5,412 bases of DNA from positions 1 through 5,412 of the forward strand of contig CAIRNC010000527.1 of the NCBI GenBank assembly GCA_903879875.1, read 5' to 3'. The position numbers and the translations under genes were made by a program. Below, piece by piece: positions 1-5,359 of the stretch (position 1 is its first letter; every line of letters begins with the position of its first letter). The stretch comes from an uncultured Bacteroidota bacterium (GTDB lineage Bacteria; Bacteroidota; Bacteroidia; Flavobacteriales; Flavobacteriaceae). The notes below the pieces were generated by a model that was not told the origin of the DNA, did not search any database, and saw only the letters and a list, made by a program, of their open reading frames with translations.

Positions 1-1
1 C

Positions 2-724
2 AAAAAACACATTCCTAATTGTATCACACTTCTCAATTTGTTTTGTGGCTGTATTGCCATCGCTTTTGCTTTTCAAAAAGATTTTGAGTTGGCCTTTTTA
101 TTTGTTTCATTAGGCATTTTTCTTGATTTTTTTGACGGCTTTTTTGCTCGATTGTTTCAAGTTTCAAGTCCATTGGGTTTACAATTGGATTCTTTAGCCG
201 ATATGGTTACAAGTGGTGTTGCTCCAGGAGTTGTGATGTTTTTTATGTTTTCAAATACGATAAAAAACCAAGAAATTTCAATTGAAAATACTTCTATTTG
301 GGTTTGTTTTCTTGGTTTTATAATTACGATGGCTTCGTGTTATCGATTGGCTAACTTTAATATTGATACACGCCAAACTGATTCCTTTATTGGATTGCCT
401 ACACCTGCAAATGCCTTATTTATTTTAAGTTTACCGTTGATTTTAAAAAATTCTGATTCACTTATTGTTTTGGAATTGTTAACCAATCCGTGGGTTTTAG
501 TCGTAATTACTTTGCTAAGCGCCTACATTCTAAATGCTGAAATTCCATTATTTTCTTTAAAAATAAAGAAATTTAATTTTAAGGATAATCTTTTACAAAT
601 TAGCTTTCTTTCATTGTCTTTGATTTTATTACTCTTTTTTCAATATTTGGGAATCGCATTGGTGATTTTGATGTACGTTTTATTGTCTGTTTTAAATAAT
701 AAATTGTCCAAAAAACAAGCATAG
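2..724 (+). CDS. pssA: CDP-diacylglycerol--serine O-phosphatidyltransferase (phosphatidylserine synthase), 5' partial
   Basis: This membrane enzyme joins CDP-diacylglycerol and L-serine to give phosphatidylserine, the precursor of phosphatidylethanolamine. The full CDP-alcohol phosphatidyltransferase signature D-x2-D-G-x2-A-R-x8-G-x3-D-x3-D is present without substitutions: first Asp at nt 125-127, last Asp at nt 200-202. Several hydrophobic segments follow, as expected of an integral membrane protein. The frame is open from nt 2 and reads KKHIPNCITLLNLFCGC, which matches the usual N-terminus of bacterial PssA, so the TTG at nt 38 is internal and the true start lies just left of the window. 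About 240 residues are visible, near the full length of the family. The stop is 4 nt before the GH25 gene, suggesting co-transcription. The family assignment is secure. The serine-specific call, rather than phosphatidylglycerophosphate synthase, rests on the N-terminal motif and the QLDSLADMVTSGVAPG stretch. Confidence 0.93.
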   Translation, partial: KKHIPNCITLLNLFCGCIAIAFAFQKDFELAFLFVSLGIFLDFFDGFFARLFQVSSPLGLQLDSLADMVTSGVAPGVVMFFMFSNTIKNQEISIENTSIWVCFLGFIITMASCYRLANFNIDTRQTDSFIGLPTPANALFILSLPLILKNSDSLIVLELLTNPWVLVVITLLSAYILNAEIPLFSLKIKKFNFKDNLLQISFLSLSLILLLFFQYLGIALVILMYVLLSVLNNKLSKKQA

Positions 725-728
725 CAGA

Positions 729-1595
729 ATGAAAAAACAATCTTCTAGAGCCAAAATTTCCTCAAGGCGGAAACCTTTGCAAAAGAAAAAATCTGTTTTT
801 AAAGCATCATTCTATTATTACACTTCTATATTACTTTTTTTGGCTTTTTTATTGGGTTTAGCCTATCATTATCGGGAGGGTTTGGCTTATTATTTTAGTT
901 TTAAAACGAATAAAACCTTAAAAGAAATAGCTGAAGAAAAGCGAATTTCAGATATTCGGAATTTTCAAGTTTTATCTAAAAACGCCAATACAACCGCTGG
1001 TATTGATGTTTCTGAATACCAATCCAAAATCGATTGGTCATTAATTGAAAACGTAGAACAAGATTTCCCGATTCAATTTGTTTTAATACGCGCTACAGCC
1101 GGATGTGATAGAGAAGATAGTCGTTTTAAGGAAAATTGGGATAGCGCAAAAAATTATAATTTTGTTTGTGGTGCTTATCATTATTATCGTCCGAATGAAA
1201 ATTCTTTGAAACAAGCGGCATTGTTTATGAAAACGGTTTCATTAAAAAAAGGGGATTTACCACCGGTTTTAGATATCGAACATTTGCCTAAAAATCAGCC
1301 TTTAGATAGCCTAAAAGTGGGATTAAAACGATGGTTGACTACAATAGAAAAGCATTATGGCGTAAAACCAATAATTTATACAGGCGAAAAATATGCTTCT
1401 GATTTCTTGCACCAAGAATTTAGCGAATATTCGTTTTGGATTGCCAATTACAATGTTTTTGTAGAAAAAATAAAACCCGATTGGCTCTTTTGGCAATTTA
1501 CAGAAAAAGCAACAATAACGGGAATTAAAGGCAATGTTGACTTAAATATTTTTAACGGAAATTATAATGATTTAGAAAAATTGACAATTCAATAA
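729..1595 (+). CDS. Glycoside hydrolase family 25 (lysozyme-like) protein with N-terminal membrane anchor
   Basis: This is a probable N-acetylmuramidase that cleaves the beta-1,4 bond between MurNAc and GlcNAc in peptidoglycan. Residues 1-26 are very rich in Lys, Arg and Ser. Residues about 28-48 form one hydrophobic segment with no lipobox or clear signal-peptidase site, so the protein is probably anchored with its catalytic domain in the periplasm. The GH25 domain covers about residues 90-285. It has the opening GIDVSEYQ (Asp93), the catalytic DxE pair in PPVLDIEHL (Asp182, Glu184), the aromatic strands GAYHYYRP and FWIANYN, and a closing GNVDLNIF (Asp271). All acidic residues expected in the GH25 active site are present. 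The ATG start is 4 nt after pssA, so the pair is probably one operon. The role (wall remodelling, or attack on other bacteria) cannot be decided from sequence; the membrane anchor favours a housekeeping role. Confidence 0.93.
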   Translation: MKKQSSRAKISSRRKPLQKKKSVFKASFYYYTSILLFLAFLLGLAYHYREGLAYYFSFKTNKTLKEIAEEKRISDIRNFQVLSKNANTTAGIDVSEYQSKIDWSLIENVEQDFPIQFVLIRATAGCDREDSRFKENWDSAKNYNFVCGAYHYYRPNENSLKQAALFMKTVSLKKGDLPPVLDIEHLPKNQPLDSLKVGLKRWLTTIEKHYGVKPIIYTGEKYASDFLHQEFSEYSFWIANYNVFVEKIKPDWLFWQFTEKATITGIKGNVDLNIFNGNYNDLEKLTIQ

Positions 1596-1598
1596 GTC

Positions 1599-2339
1599 TT
1601 AAAACTCCAATTTTTTCTTTCTTAACTCAAAGTTCTGACCAAGATATACTCTTCTAACCATTTCATCTTGAACCAATTCTTCAGGAATACCAGCTTTCAG
1701 AATTCCACCTTCAAACATTAAATAGGTTTTGTCTGTAATGGCTAATGTTTCTTGAACATTGTGGTCGGTAATTAGAATTCCAATATTCTTGTTTTTCAAT
1801 CGGGCTACAATTCGCTGAATGTCTTCTACAGCAACTGGGTCAACACCAGCAAAGGGTTCGTCAAGCAAAATAAATTTCGGATCAGTAGCCAAACATCTGG
1901 CAATTTCGGTTCTACGACGCTCACCTCCAGAAAGTAAATCACCTCTATTGGTGCGAATATGTTGCAATCCAAATTCATCAATTAAGGATTCCATCTTAGC
2001 TTCTTGTGCAGCTTTTGACAATTTAGTTAATTGTAAAACACTCAAAATGTTATCTTCAATACTTAATTTTCTAAAAACGGAAGCTTCTTGAGCCAAATAT
2101 CCAATACCTTGTTGGGCTCTTTTGTACATTGGATAATCAGTGATATTCAAATCATCGAGGTATATATTTCCAGAATTGGGTTTAACCAAACCTACAATCA
2201 TATAAAAAGAAGTAGTTTTTCCGGCACCATTCGGACCTAATAACCCTACAATTTCTCCTTGGTTAACCTCTACAGAAATTCCTTTTACAACGCTACGTCC
2301 TTTGTATGTTTTTACTAAATTTTCAGCTCTTAAAATCAT
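1599..2339 (-). CDS. lptB: LPS export ABC transporter ATP-binding protein LptB
   Basis: This is the cytoplasmic ATPase that powers extraction of lipopolysaccharide from the inner membrane by LptF/LptG and its passage along the Lpt bridge to the outer membrane. All ABC motifs are intact over 246 residues: Walker A GPNGAGKTT at 35-43, Q-loop Gln84 in YLAQEASVFRKLS, signature LSGGE at 136-140, Walker B FILLDEP with Asp160 and Glu161, D-loop AGVDP at 164-168 and H-loop His193. The YLAQEASVFRKLS, ERRRTEIARCLA and PFAGVDPVAVEDI stretches are typical of LptB and separate it from amino-acid (LivF/LivG) ATPases. Length matches the family at about 240 residues. The ATG start is at 2337-2339. The gene is monocistronic in this window and converges on the GH25 gene with 3 nt between stops, leaving no separate terminator space. 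Confidence 0.95.
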   Translation of the reverse strand: MILRAENLVKTYKGRSVVKGISVEVNQGEIVGLLGPNGAGKTTSFYMIVGLVKPNSGNIYLDDLNITDYPMYKRAQQGIGYLAQEASVFRKLSIEDNILSVLQLTKLSKAAQEAKMESLIDEFGLQHIRTNRGDLLSGGERRRTEIARCLATDPKFILLDEPFAGVDPVAVEDIQRIVARLKNKNIGILITDHNVQETLAITDKTYLMFEGGILKAGIPEELVQDEMVRRVYLGQNFELRKKKLEF

Positions 2340-2383
2340 TTTTCAACTAGATGATGAGTAATTTATAATCTTGAAATATAAAC

Positions 2384-2413
2384 CTAAAATAAGGATTTCA
2401 ATTTTTAAACAAA
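2384..2413 (-). promoter_or_regulatory. Candidate Bacteroidota-type promoter for lptB
   Basis: Read on the minus strand, TTTG (2413-2410) is followed after 18 nt by TATTTTAG (2391-2384). This fits the Bacteroidota primary-sigma consensus TTTG / TAnnTTTG with one mismatch in the -7 element. Transcription would start about 6-10 nt downstream, giving an lptB leader of roughly 35-45 nt. There is no Shine-Dalgarno sequence before the ATG, which is normal in this phylum. Such AT-rich DNA yields chance matches, so the call rests on spacing and position rather than on the match alone. Confidence 0.5.
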
Positions 2414-2457
2414 TAAAGGGATAAAAAACAATCTAATAAAATAATTAACAATTTGTT

Positions 2458-2540
2458 TGAAACATTTTTCAATATCCAAATGGTATTGATGTTTCATTAT
2501 ATCTTCATGTTATTGAAACAGATTAAATATGAAACGGATT
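2458..2540. repeat. Cluster of TGAAAC/GTTTCA boxes in the lptB-channel divergent intergenic region
   Basis: Four copies of the hexamer TGAAAC or its complement lie within 83 nt: plus orientation at 2458-2463, 2514-2519 and 2530-2535, and inverted (GTTTCA) at 2491-2496. The first two form the arms of an imperfect palindrome, TGAAACAT (2458-2465) against ATGTTTCA (2489-2496). Inner bases CAATA and TATTG extend the stem after a TTTT bulge. The last two are an 11-nt direct repeat (TGAAACAGATT, TGAAACGGATT) with a 16-nt period. The cluster sits between the two candidate promoters. It could be an operator array, an RNA hairpin, or a decayed form of the GTTTCAA heptad repeat seen elsewhere in the window. 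No function is assigned. The rest of the 2340-2620 gap shows only the two candidate promoters and AT-rich sequence. Confidence 0.4.
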
Positions 2541-2568
2541 TATGCTAATTTTCATAAAATAAACACAG

Positions 2569-2594
2569 TTTTAGCTTACTTTTTTGTAACTTTA
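2569..2594 (+). promoter_or_regulatory. Weak candidate promoter for the potassium channel gene
   Basis: TAACTTTA at 2587-2594 matches the Bacteroidota -7 element TAnnTTTG with one mismatch. It lies in the context TTGTAACTTTAG, about 27 nt before the ATG at 2621. The upstream partner is poor: only TTTTA at 2569-2573, with a shorter spacer than usual. Position and the -7 box support it; the -33 box does not. Confidence 0.35.
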
Positions 2595-2620
2595 GAACTG
2601 ACAAAACAACCTTGATTTTT

Positions 2621-3331
2621 ATGAGCAATTTTATCAAAAAAATGTTTTTGGGAAACGTTTCAAAAACAGAAAAATCGAAGTTTAACCCGATTCAAAAACG
2701 GATTCAGAATATCCAATCGATATGGAATAATGACCATGAAGATGATAATGGTATTGAAAAAATTGTTAGATTATTTCTGTCAACTTCTCAATTGTTTTTC
2801 CCAGGTATTTATATTAAATATTTAGCGCGCAAAATAGGTGCGGAATATCATGATTTGGCAATGGATTTATATGTTTTAATGAAAGTTTTGTTCCCAATAA
2901 TGATATTATACAACCAATGGCAAAATAATCATTATGTTGTTATATTTATGATTTATGTGCTTTTGGAAACCGCATTATACATTCCAACTTTAATTTTTGC
3001 ATCCGATTTATTTTCAAGACCTCGTTCCTACAAAAGATCGATGTTATTGCTATTTCTTAATTATTTAGAAATTATTTTTTCTTTTGGCGTATTATATTCT
3101 TGTGGAAATTACTTGAATAAGCCTTTTAATAATTGGTTTGATGCTATTTATTTTAGCACTATAACCTCATCATCTATTGGTTATGGCGATTTTTATCCAG
3201 CAACTTCCACGGGAAAAATATTAGTGAGCATTCAAGCGCTATTGTTCTTGTTTTTTGTAGTTTTGTTTTTGAACTTTTTTTCAACAAAAATTAAAGCAAA
3301 AGGCTATTTTGACCATGAAAACAAAGATTAA
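2621..3331 (+). CDS. Potassium channel family protein (ion channel, GYGD filter)
   Basis: This 236-residue inner-membrane protein has the features of a small K+ channel subunit. Residues 1-80 are mostly hydrophilic. Hydrophobic segments lie at about 82-98, 105-128 and 141-161, then a pore helix (about 172-181), the selectivity filter TSSSIGYGDFYP (GYGD at 187-190) and a last inner helix at about 199-220. The SIGYGD filter is a close variant of the canonical TVGYGD, so K+ selectivity is likely; the pore module resembles Ion_trans_2 (PF07885). The S4-like region lacks a regular Arg/Lys ladder, and no RCK or cyclic-nucleotide domain follows, as the C-terminus ends about 16 residues after the inner helix. 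Gating is therefore unknown. The ATG at 2621 is preferred over an in-frame TTG at 2612 that would add three residues. The GNAT gene follows after 42 nt on the same strand and may share the transcript. Confidence 0.85.
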   Translation: MSNFIKKMFLGNVSKTEKSKFNPIQKRIQNIQSIWNNDHEDDNGIEKIVRLFLSTSQLFFPGIYIKYLARKIGAEYHDLAMDLYVLMKVLFPIMILYNQWQNNHYVVIFMIYVLLETALYIPTLIFASDLFSRPRSYKRSMLLLFLNYLEIIFSFGVLYSCGNYLNKPFNNWFDAIYFSTITSSSIGYGDFYPATSTGKILVSIQALLFLFFVVLFLNFFSTKIKAKGYFDHENKD

Positions 3332-3373
3332 ATCGATTCTAAACTACTCATTTTTAAACCAATCTTACTATAA

Positions 3374-3871
3374 ATGGCGCTAATAATCAGAAATGCTACC
3401 TTAGACGATGTTCCTTCAATTCTAGCTATAGTTAACCATGCCATACTTTTTTCGACGGCCAATTACAATTATGAAATTCAAACATTAGCGACCCAAATGC
3501 AATGGTTTCAGGATAAAAAAAAGGCAAATTTCCCAATTCTTGTAGCGGAGTTCGATTCGGAAGTTATTGGTTTTGGTACTTATGGAACCTTTCGAGAAAA
3601 AATAGGCTATCAGTTTACAGTAGAGCATTCCATCTATGTTAGCGAATCACATATTGGAAAAGGCGTTGGGAAATTAGTATTGTCTCATCTTATTTCTACA
3701 GCCAAAACGGATGGATATCATGTCATGATTGGTGCTATAGATGCCGAAAACAAAGACAGTATAGCCTTTCATGAAAAATTTGGATTTACCGTTTCGGGAA
3801 CTATTAGCGAAGTAGGTTTTAAATTTGACAGATGGCTTGATTTAGTATTGATGCAATTGATTTTAAAATAG
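3374..3871 (+). CDS. GNAT family N-acetyltransferase, phosphinothricin/methionine-sulfoximine acetyltransferase type
   Basis: This 165-residue soluble enzyme belongs to the GNAT acetyl-CoA-dependent N-acetyltransferases, subgroup Pat/Bar/YncA (MddA). It has an N-terminal IIRNATLDDVPSILAIVNHAI segment, the subgroup strand TVEHSIYV (residues 82-89), and the acetyl-CoA pyrophosphate-binding motif HIGKGVG at 93-99 (R/Q-x-x-G-x-G/A type). Next come GAIDAENKDSIAFHEKFGF (120-138) and the hallmark ending VGFKFDRWLDLVLMQL (147-162). Glu84 and His133 occupy positions discussed as catalytic or substrate-contacting in Pat/Bar enzymes. Known members acetylate small amino-acid analogues such as L-phosphinothricin, methionine sulfoximine or methionine sulfone; the natural substrate here is unknown. 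The gene ends 13 nt from the convergent response-regulator stop, with no clear GC-rich terminator between them. Confidence 0.92.
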   Translation: MALIIRNATLDDVPSILAIVNHAILFSTANYNYEIQTLATQMQWFQDKKKANFPILVAEFDSEVIGFGTYGTFREKIGYQFTVEHSIYVSESHIGKGVGKLVLSHLISTAKTDGYHVMIGAIDAENKDSIAFHEKFGFTVSGTISEVGFKFDRWLDLVLMQLILK

Positions 3872-3884
3872 TGGAATATTATTT

Positions 3885-4247
3885 TTAATCAATCCAAGTT
3901 TTAAAATCAGAAACTTTTTCTCTGCTTACAATTACTTCCTCGTCTTTATAAGTTGGCAAAATAATTTTTAATCTGGAATTGGTATAGACCACAATCTCTT
4001 TTATTGATTGCATTGGAATAATAAATTTTCGACTCACTCTAAAGAATTTTTTTGGGTCTAAATCTTGTTCTAATAGTTCTAAAGTAGATTCTATTAGATA
4101 GTTTCGGTTGTCGAAAGTATGCAAATAAGTTCCTTTGTTTTCGCTAAAAAAACATTCAATCTCTTCGATAGCAATGACTTTTAAATGTTGTCCTATTTTT
4201 ACCGTAAATCGATTTTTATAATTTTTATTGAATGGATTCTGAATCAT
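3885..4247 (-). CDS. LytTR DNA-binding domain, C-terminal half of a split response regulator
   Basis: This 120-residue frame encodes a complete LytTR DNA-binding domain (about residues 12-119), the type used by LytR/AlgR/AgrA regulators. Recognisable elements are RFTVKIGQHLKVIAIEEIECFF (13-34), ENKGTYLHT (36-44), the hallmark FFRVSRKFI (68-76) and the terminal EEVIVSREKVSDFKTW (103-118). The apparent start ATG (4247-4245) overlaps the stop of the receiver frame as ATGA, but the first residues MIQNPFNKNYKN read as the usual interdomain linker rather than a native N-terminus. The domain shows no decay: every core position looks conserved. Joined to the receiver it would give a regulator of about 253 residues, a normal family length. 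It could be expressed alone by translational coupling at the ATGA overlap, but the simplest reading is the back half of one frameshifted gene. Confidence 0.85.
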   Translation of the reverse strand: MIQNPFNKNYKNRFTVKIGQHLKVIAIEEIECFFSENKGTYLHTFDNRNYLIESTLELLEQDLDPKKFFRVSRKFIIPMQSIKEIVVYTNSRLKIILPTYKDEEVIVSREKVSDFKTWID

Positions 4248-4252
4248 TTTTT
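4244..4252 (-). other. Frameshift junction in the LytTR response regulator at a six-A run
   Basis: On the coding strand the receiver frame reads ATT AAA AAA TGA and stops at 4246-4244. The LytTR frame continues one base back as ATG ATT CAG AAT. Adding one A to the six-A run (4252-4247) gives IKKMIQNPF and fuses receiver and LytTR domains without loss of a residue. Such homopolymer sites are prone to replication slippage and to sequencing indels. The A run with a downstream stop superficially resembles a -1 recoding site. However, in this phase only the A-site lysine tRNA would re-pair fully, since the P-site codon would become TAA. Confidence 0.85.
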
Positions 4253-4642
4253 AATTTGCTCAAAATCCAACTGTAAACTCGATTCGGTTTTAGGCAAACG
4301 GCTTTTAAATTTAGTAACTGCCAATTCTAAATCATCTTCGTCAATGGGTTTCAAAAGATAATCTATTGAATTTAATTTGAATGCTTTAAGCGCATAAGCA
4401 TCATAGGCAGTTGTGAAAATAACGGCACTTTTAATATCTATTTTTTCGAAAATTTCAAATGACAATCCATCCGATAATTGAATGTCGAGGAAAATCAAAT
4501 CAGGATGTACGTTTTTAGAAAACCAATCTAATGCTTCCTCTACAGAATGTAACATTACATCAACGCTGATATTGATTTTTTCGAGTTTGCGTTGAAGCAA
4601 TCGAGCTGCTGGCTTTTCGTCTTCGATTATTATTGTTGTCAA
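4244..4642 (-). CDS. Response regulator receiver domain, N-terminal half of a split LytTR regulator
   Basis: This frame encodes a complete CheY-like receiver domain, the phospho-accepting module of a LytR/AlgR-type two-component regulator. Counting from the TTG at 4642, the acidic pocket is Glu7-Asp8 in IIIEDEKPAARLL, the phospho-acceptor is Asp53 in DLIFLDIQLSDG, the switch Thr is in FTTAYD (77-78), and Lys98 lies in DYLLKPID. All phosphorylation-site residues are intact. The frame then stops at the A-run junction before its DNA-binding domain. No in-frame ATG exists upstream of IIIEDE; candidates are TTG at 4642 (giving MTTIIIEDE) and TTG at 4657 (five residues more, inside a heptad repeat). 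I prefer 4642 because family members begin right before this strand. The gene follows two 2TM-domain genes on the same strand, a layout expected to accompany a LytS-like 2TM histidine kinase not present in the window. Confidence 0.85.
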   Translation of the reverse strand: MTTIIIEDEKPAARLLQRKLEKINISVDVMLHSVEEALDWFSKNVHPDLIFLDIQLSDGLSFEIFEKIDIKSAVIFTTAYDAYALKAFKLNSIDYLLKPIDEDDLELAVTKFKSRLPKTESSLQLDFEQIKK

Positions 4643-4650
4643 AATGTTTT

Positions 4651-4674
4651 GTTTCAAGTTTAAGGTTTCAAGTT
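4651..4674. repeat. Heptanucleotide tandem repeat (GTTTCAA type) in the response regulator leader
   Basis: On the plus strand, three seven-base units follow one another, GTTTCAA then GTTTAAG then GTTTCAA, with a partial fourth unit GTT. The ten bases GTTTCAAGTT therefore occur twice with a 14-nt period. The array lies in the spacer between the 2TM gene and the regulator, directly before the preferred TTG start. From memory, seven-base tandem arrays of this type are frequent in flavobacterial intergenic DNA; this was not checked. Their role is unknown. Confidence 0.7.
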
Positions 4675-4692
4675 ATATTACTGAATACAAGC

Positions 4693-5037
4693 TTATTCCC
4701 ATTTTTCCTTTTTTTCTTTGTCTAAAAATTCCTGAATTTTTCTGTTTTCCCAATCTTTACTAAAAAAGATATTTCTACCAAAAACAGAAATCCAATGCGA
4801 ACCTAAGCCAATTCCCCAAAACAAAGCCGTTGAAAAGGTTTCCCATCTCCAAAAAATGTGATCATTACTGCCGTTATAAATTTGAACTATCAAAAAGGAA
4901 TTAACTAAAACATACACCAATAAATGAATATAAAATCCTTTGATTCGTTTTACTCTTTTGTATGCCAAATTATAGCGTTCGTCAGTATTAAAAGTATCTG
5001 ATTTGAATTCGTTGAAAAACTTTCCGTTTGATTCCAT
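4693..5037 (-). CDS. 2TM domain-containing small membrane protein (second copy)
   Basis: This 114-residue protein of unknown function carries the 2TM domain (PF13239-like). The domain begins with a basic motif AYKRVKRIKGFYIHL (residues 26-39). Transmembrane segment 1 covers about 35-54, a short polar loop with WRWE follows, segment 2 covers about 68-87 (FWGIGLGSHWISVFG), and the signature tail FFSKDWENRKIQEFLDKE (91-108) is predicted helical and highly charged. In flavobacteria this module also forms the N-terminal sensor part of LytS-like histidine kinases, so free copies beside a LytTR regulator probably act in, or are regulated by, that signalling system; this is inference. The ATG is at 5037. 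The gene lies 16 nt after the other 2TM gene and upstream of the regulator, so the three appear to form one operon. It is clearly related to the neighbouring 2TM protein by motif order, though divergent in sequence. Confidence 0.88.
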   Translation of the reverse strand: MESNGKFFNEFKSDTFNTDERYNLAYKRVKRIKGFYIHLLVYVLVNSFLIVQIYNGSNDHIFWRWETFSTALFWGIGLGSHWISVFGRNIFFSKDWENRKIQEFLDKEKKEKWE

Positions 5038-5053
5038 AGTTTTTAAAATTAAA

Positions 5054-5359
5054 TTATTCCTGATTATTCTTGCTTCTTGTTTCTTGTTCCATAAACTCTT
5101 TTATTTTTTTAGCTTCCCATTCTTTACCAAAAACAGGAAAATAATTAAAAACACTCATCCCGTGAATGATAACGCCAACTCCCCAACCCAACATGGGCCA
5201 ATGAAACCACAATTCATTGGGTGATGTCATTAAATTAAGTACTAAGAAACCTAGGTTTACTGCTATATATGCCGCTAAATTCCCATAAAAACCTCTAATT
5301 TCTTCTATTCGTTTTTTCGCTTTAAAATAGCGTTCCTGATTTTGATAATTGAATTCCAT
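5054..5359 (-). CDS. 2TM domain-containing small membrane protein (first copy)
   Basis: This 101-residue 2TM-domain protein (PF13239-like) is a paralogue of the adjacent downstream gene. It has the basic opening AKKRIEEIRGFYGNLAAY (residues 14-31), transmembrane segment 1 at about 24-43, a loop with WFHWPMLGWG, segment 2 at about 57-73 (VGVIIHGMSVFNYF), and the signature tail FGKEWEAKKIKEFMEQE (77-93). The Gly-Phe-Tyr after the basic patch, the central Trp-Gly, the His in segment 2 and the K-[DE]-W-E tail are shared with the second copy. Function is unknown; a membrane sensor or accessory role with the LytTR system is inferred from context only. The last codons (TRSKNNQE) lie largely in a seven-base tandem repeat and so are probably not conserved. 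The frame stays open upstream of the ATG to the window edge, so a longer N-terminus cannot be excluded, but the ATG gives the usual family start. Confidence 0.88.
   Translation of the reverse strand: MEFNYQNQERYFKAKKRIEEIRGFYGNLAAYIAVNLGFLVLNLMTSPNELWFHWPMLGWGVGVIIHGMSVFNYFPVFGKEWEAKKIKEFMEQETRSKNNQE
5067..5087. repeat. Heptanucleotide tandem repeat (TTCTTGT type) at the 3' end of the first 2TM gene
   Basis: On the plus strand three seven-base units are adjacent: TTCTTGC at 5067-5073, then TTCTTGT at 5074-5080 and 5081-5087. The array lies inside the coding sequence of the 2TM protein and encodes part of its final residues. Because seven is not a multiple of three, gain or loss of one unit would change the C-terminal reading frame. 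The tail beyond the domain signature could tolerate this. Confidence 0.6.

Noticed and set aside
154..168. Two GTTTCAA units inside pssA as a repeat element
   Set aside because: Two units encode part of the conserved catalytic region in frame and can arise by codon choice alone.
1819..2091. 90-codon open frame on the plus strand
   Set aside because: It lies wholly inside lptB on the opposite strand and resembles no protein; it is a shadow of the conserved ABC ATPase.
2508..2549. 13-codon ATG-initiated open frame in the lptB-channel intergenic region
   Set aside because: It is very short, has no supporting motif or start signal, and overlaps the TGAAAC box cluster.
3859..3890. AT-rich imperfect palindrome spanning the convergent stops of the GNAT and LytTR genes, possible bidirectional terminator
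   Set aside because: The arms have mismatches and almost no GC pairs, so the stem would be very weak; such pairings are common by chance in this composition.
4244..4256. Canonical -1 programmed frameshift site at the A-rich junction
   Set aside because: In the reading phase used, the P-site lysine codon would shift onto TAA, so the X-XXY-YYZ rule is not met. Six A residues are also shorter than typical transcriptional slippage runs. No clear stimulatory hairpin was seen.
5003..5224. 73-codon open frame on the plus strand
   Set aside because: It is antisense to both 2TM genes, rich in Phe/Lys from AT-rich sequence, and shows no recognisable motif.
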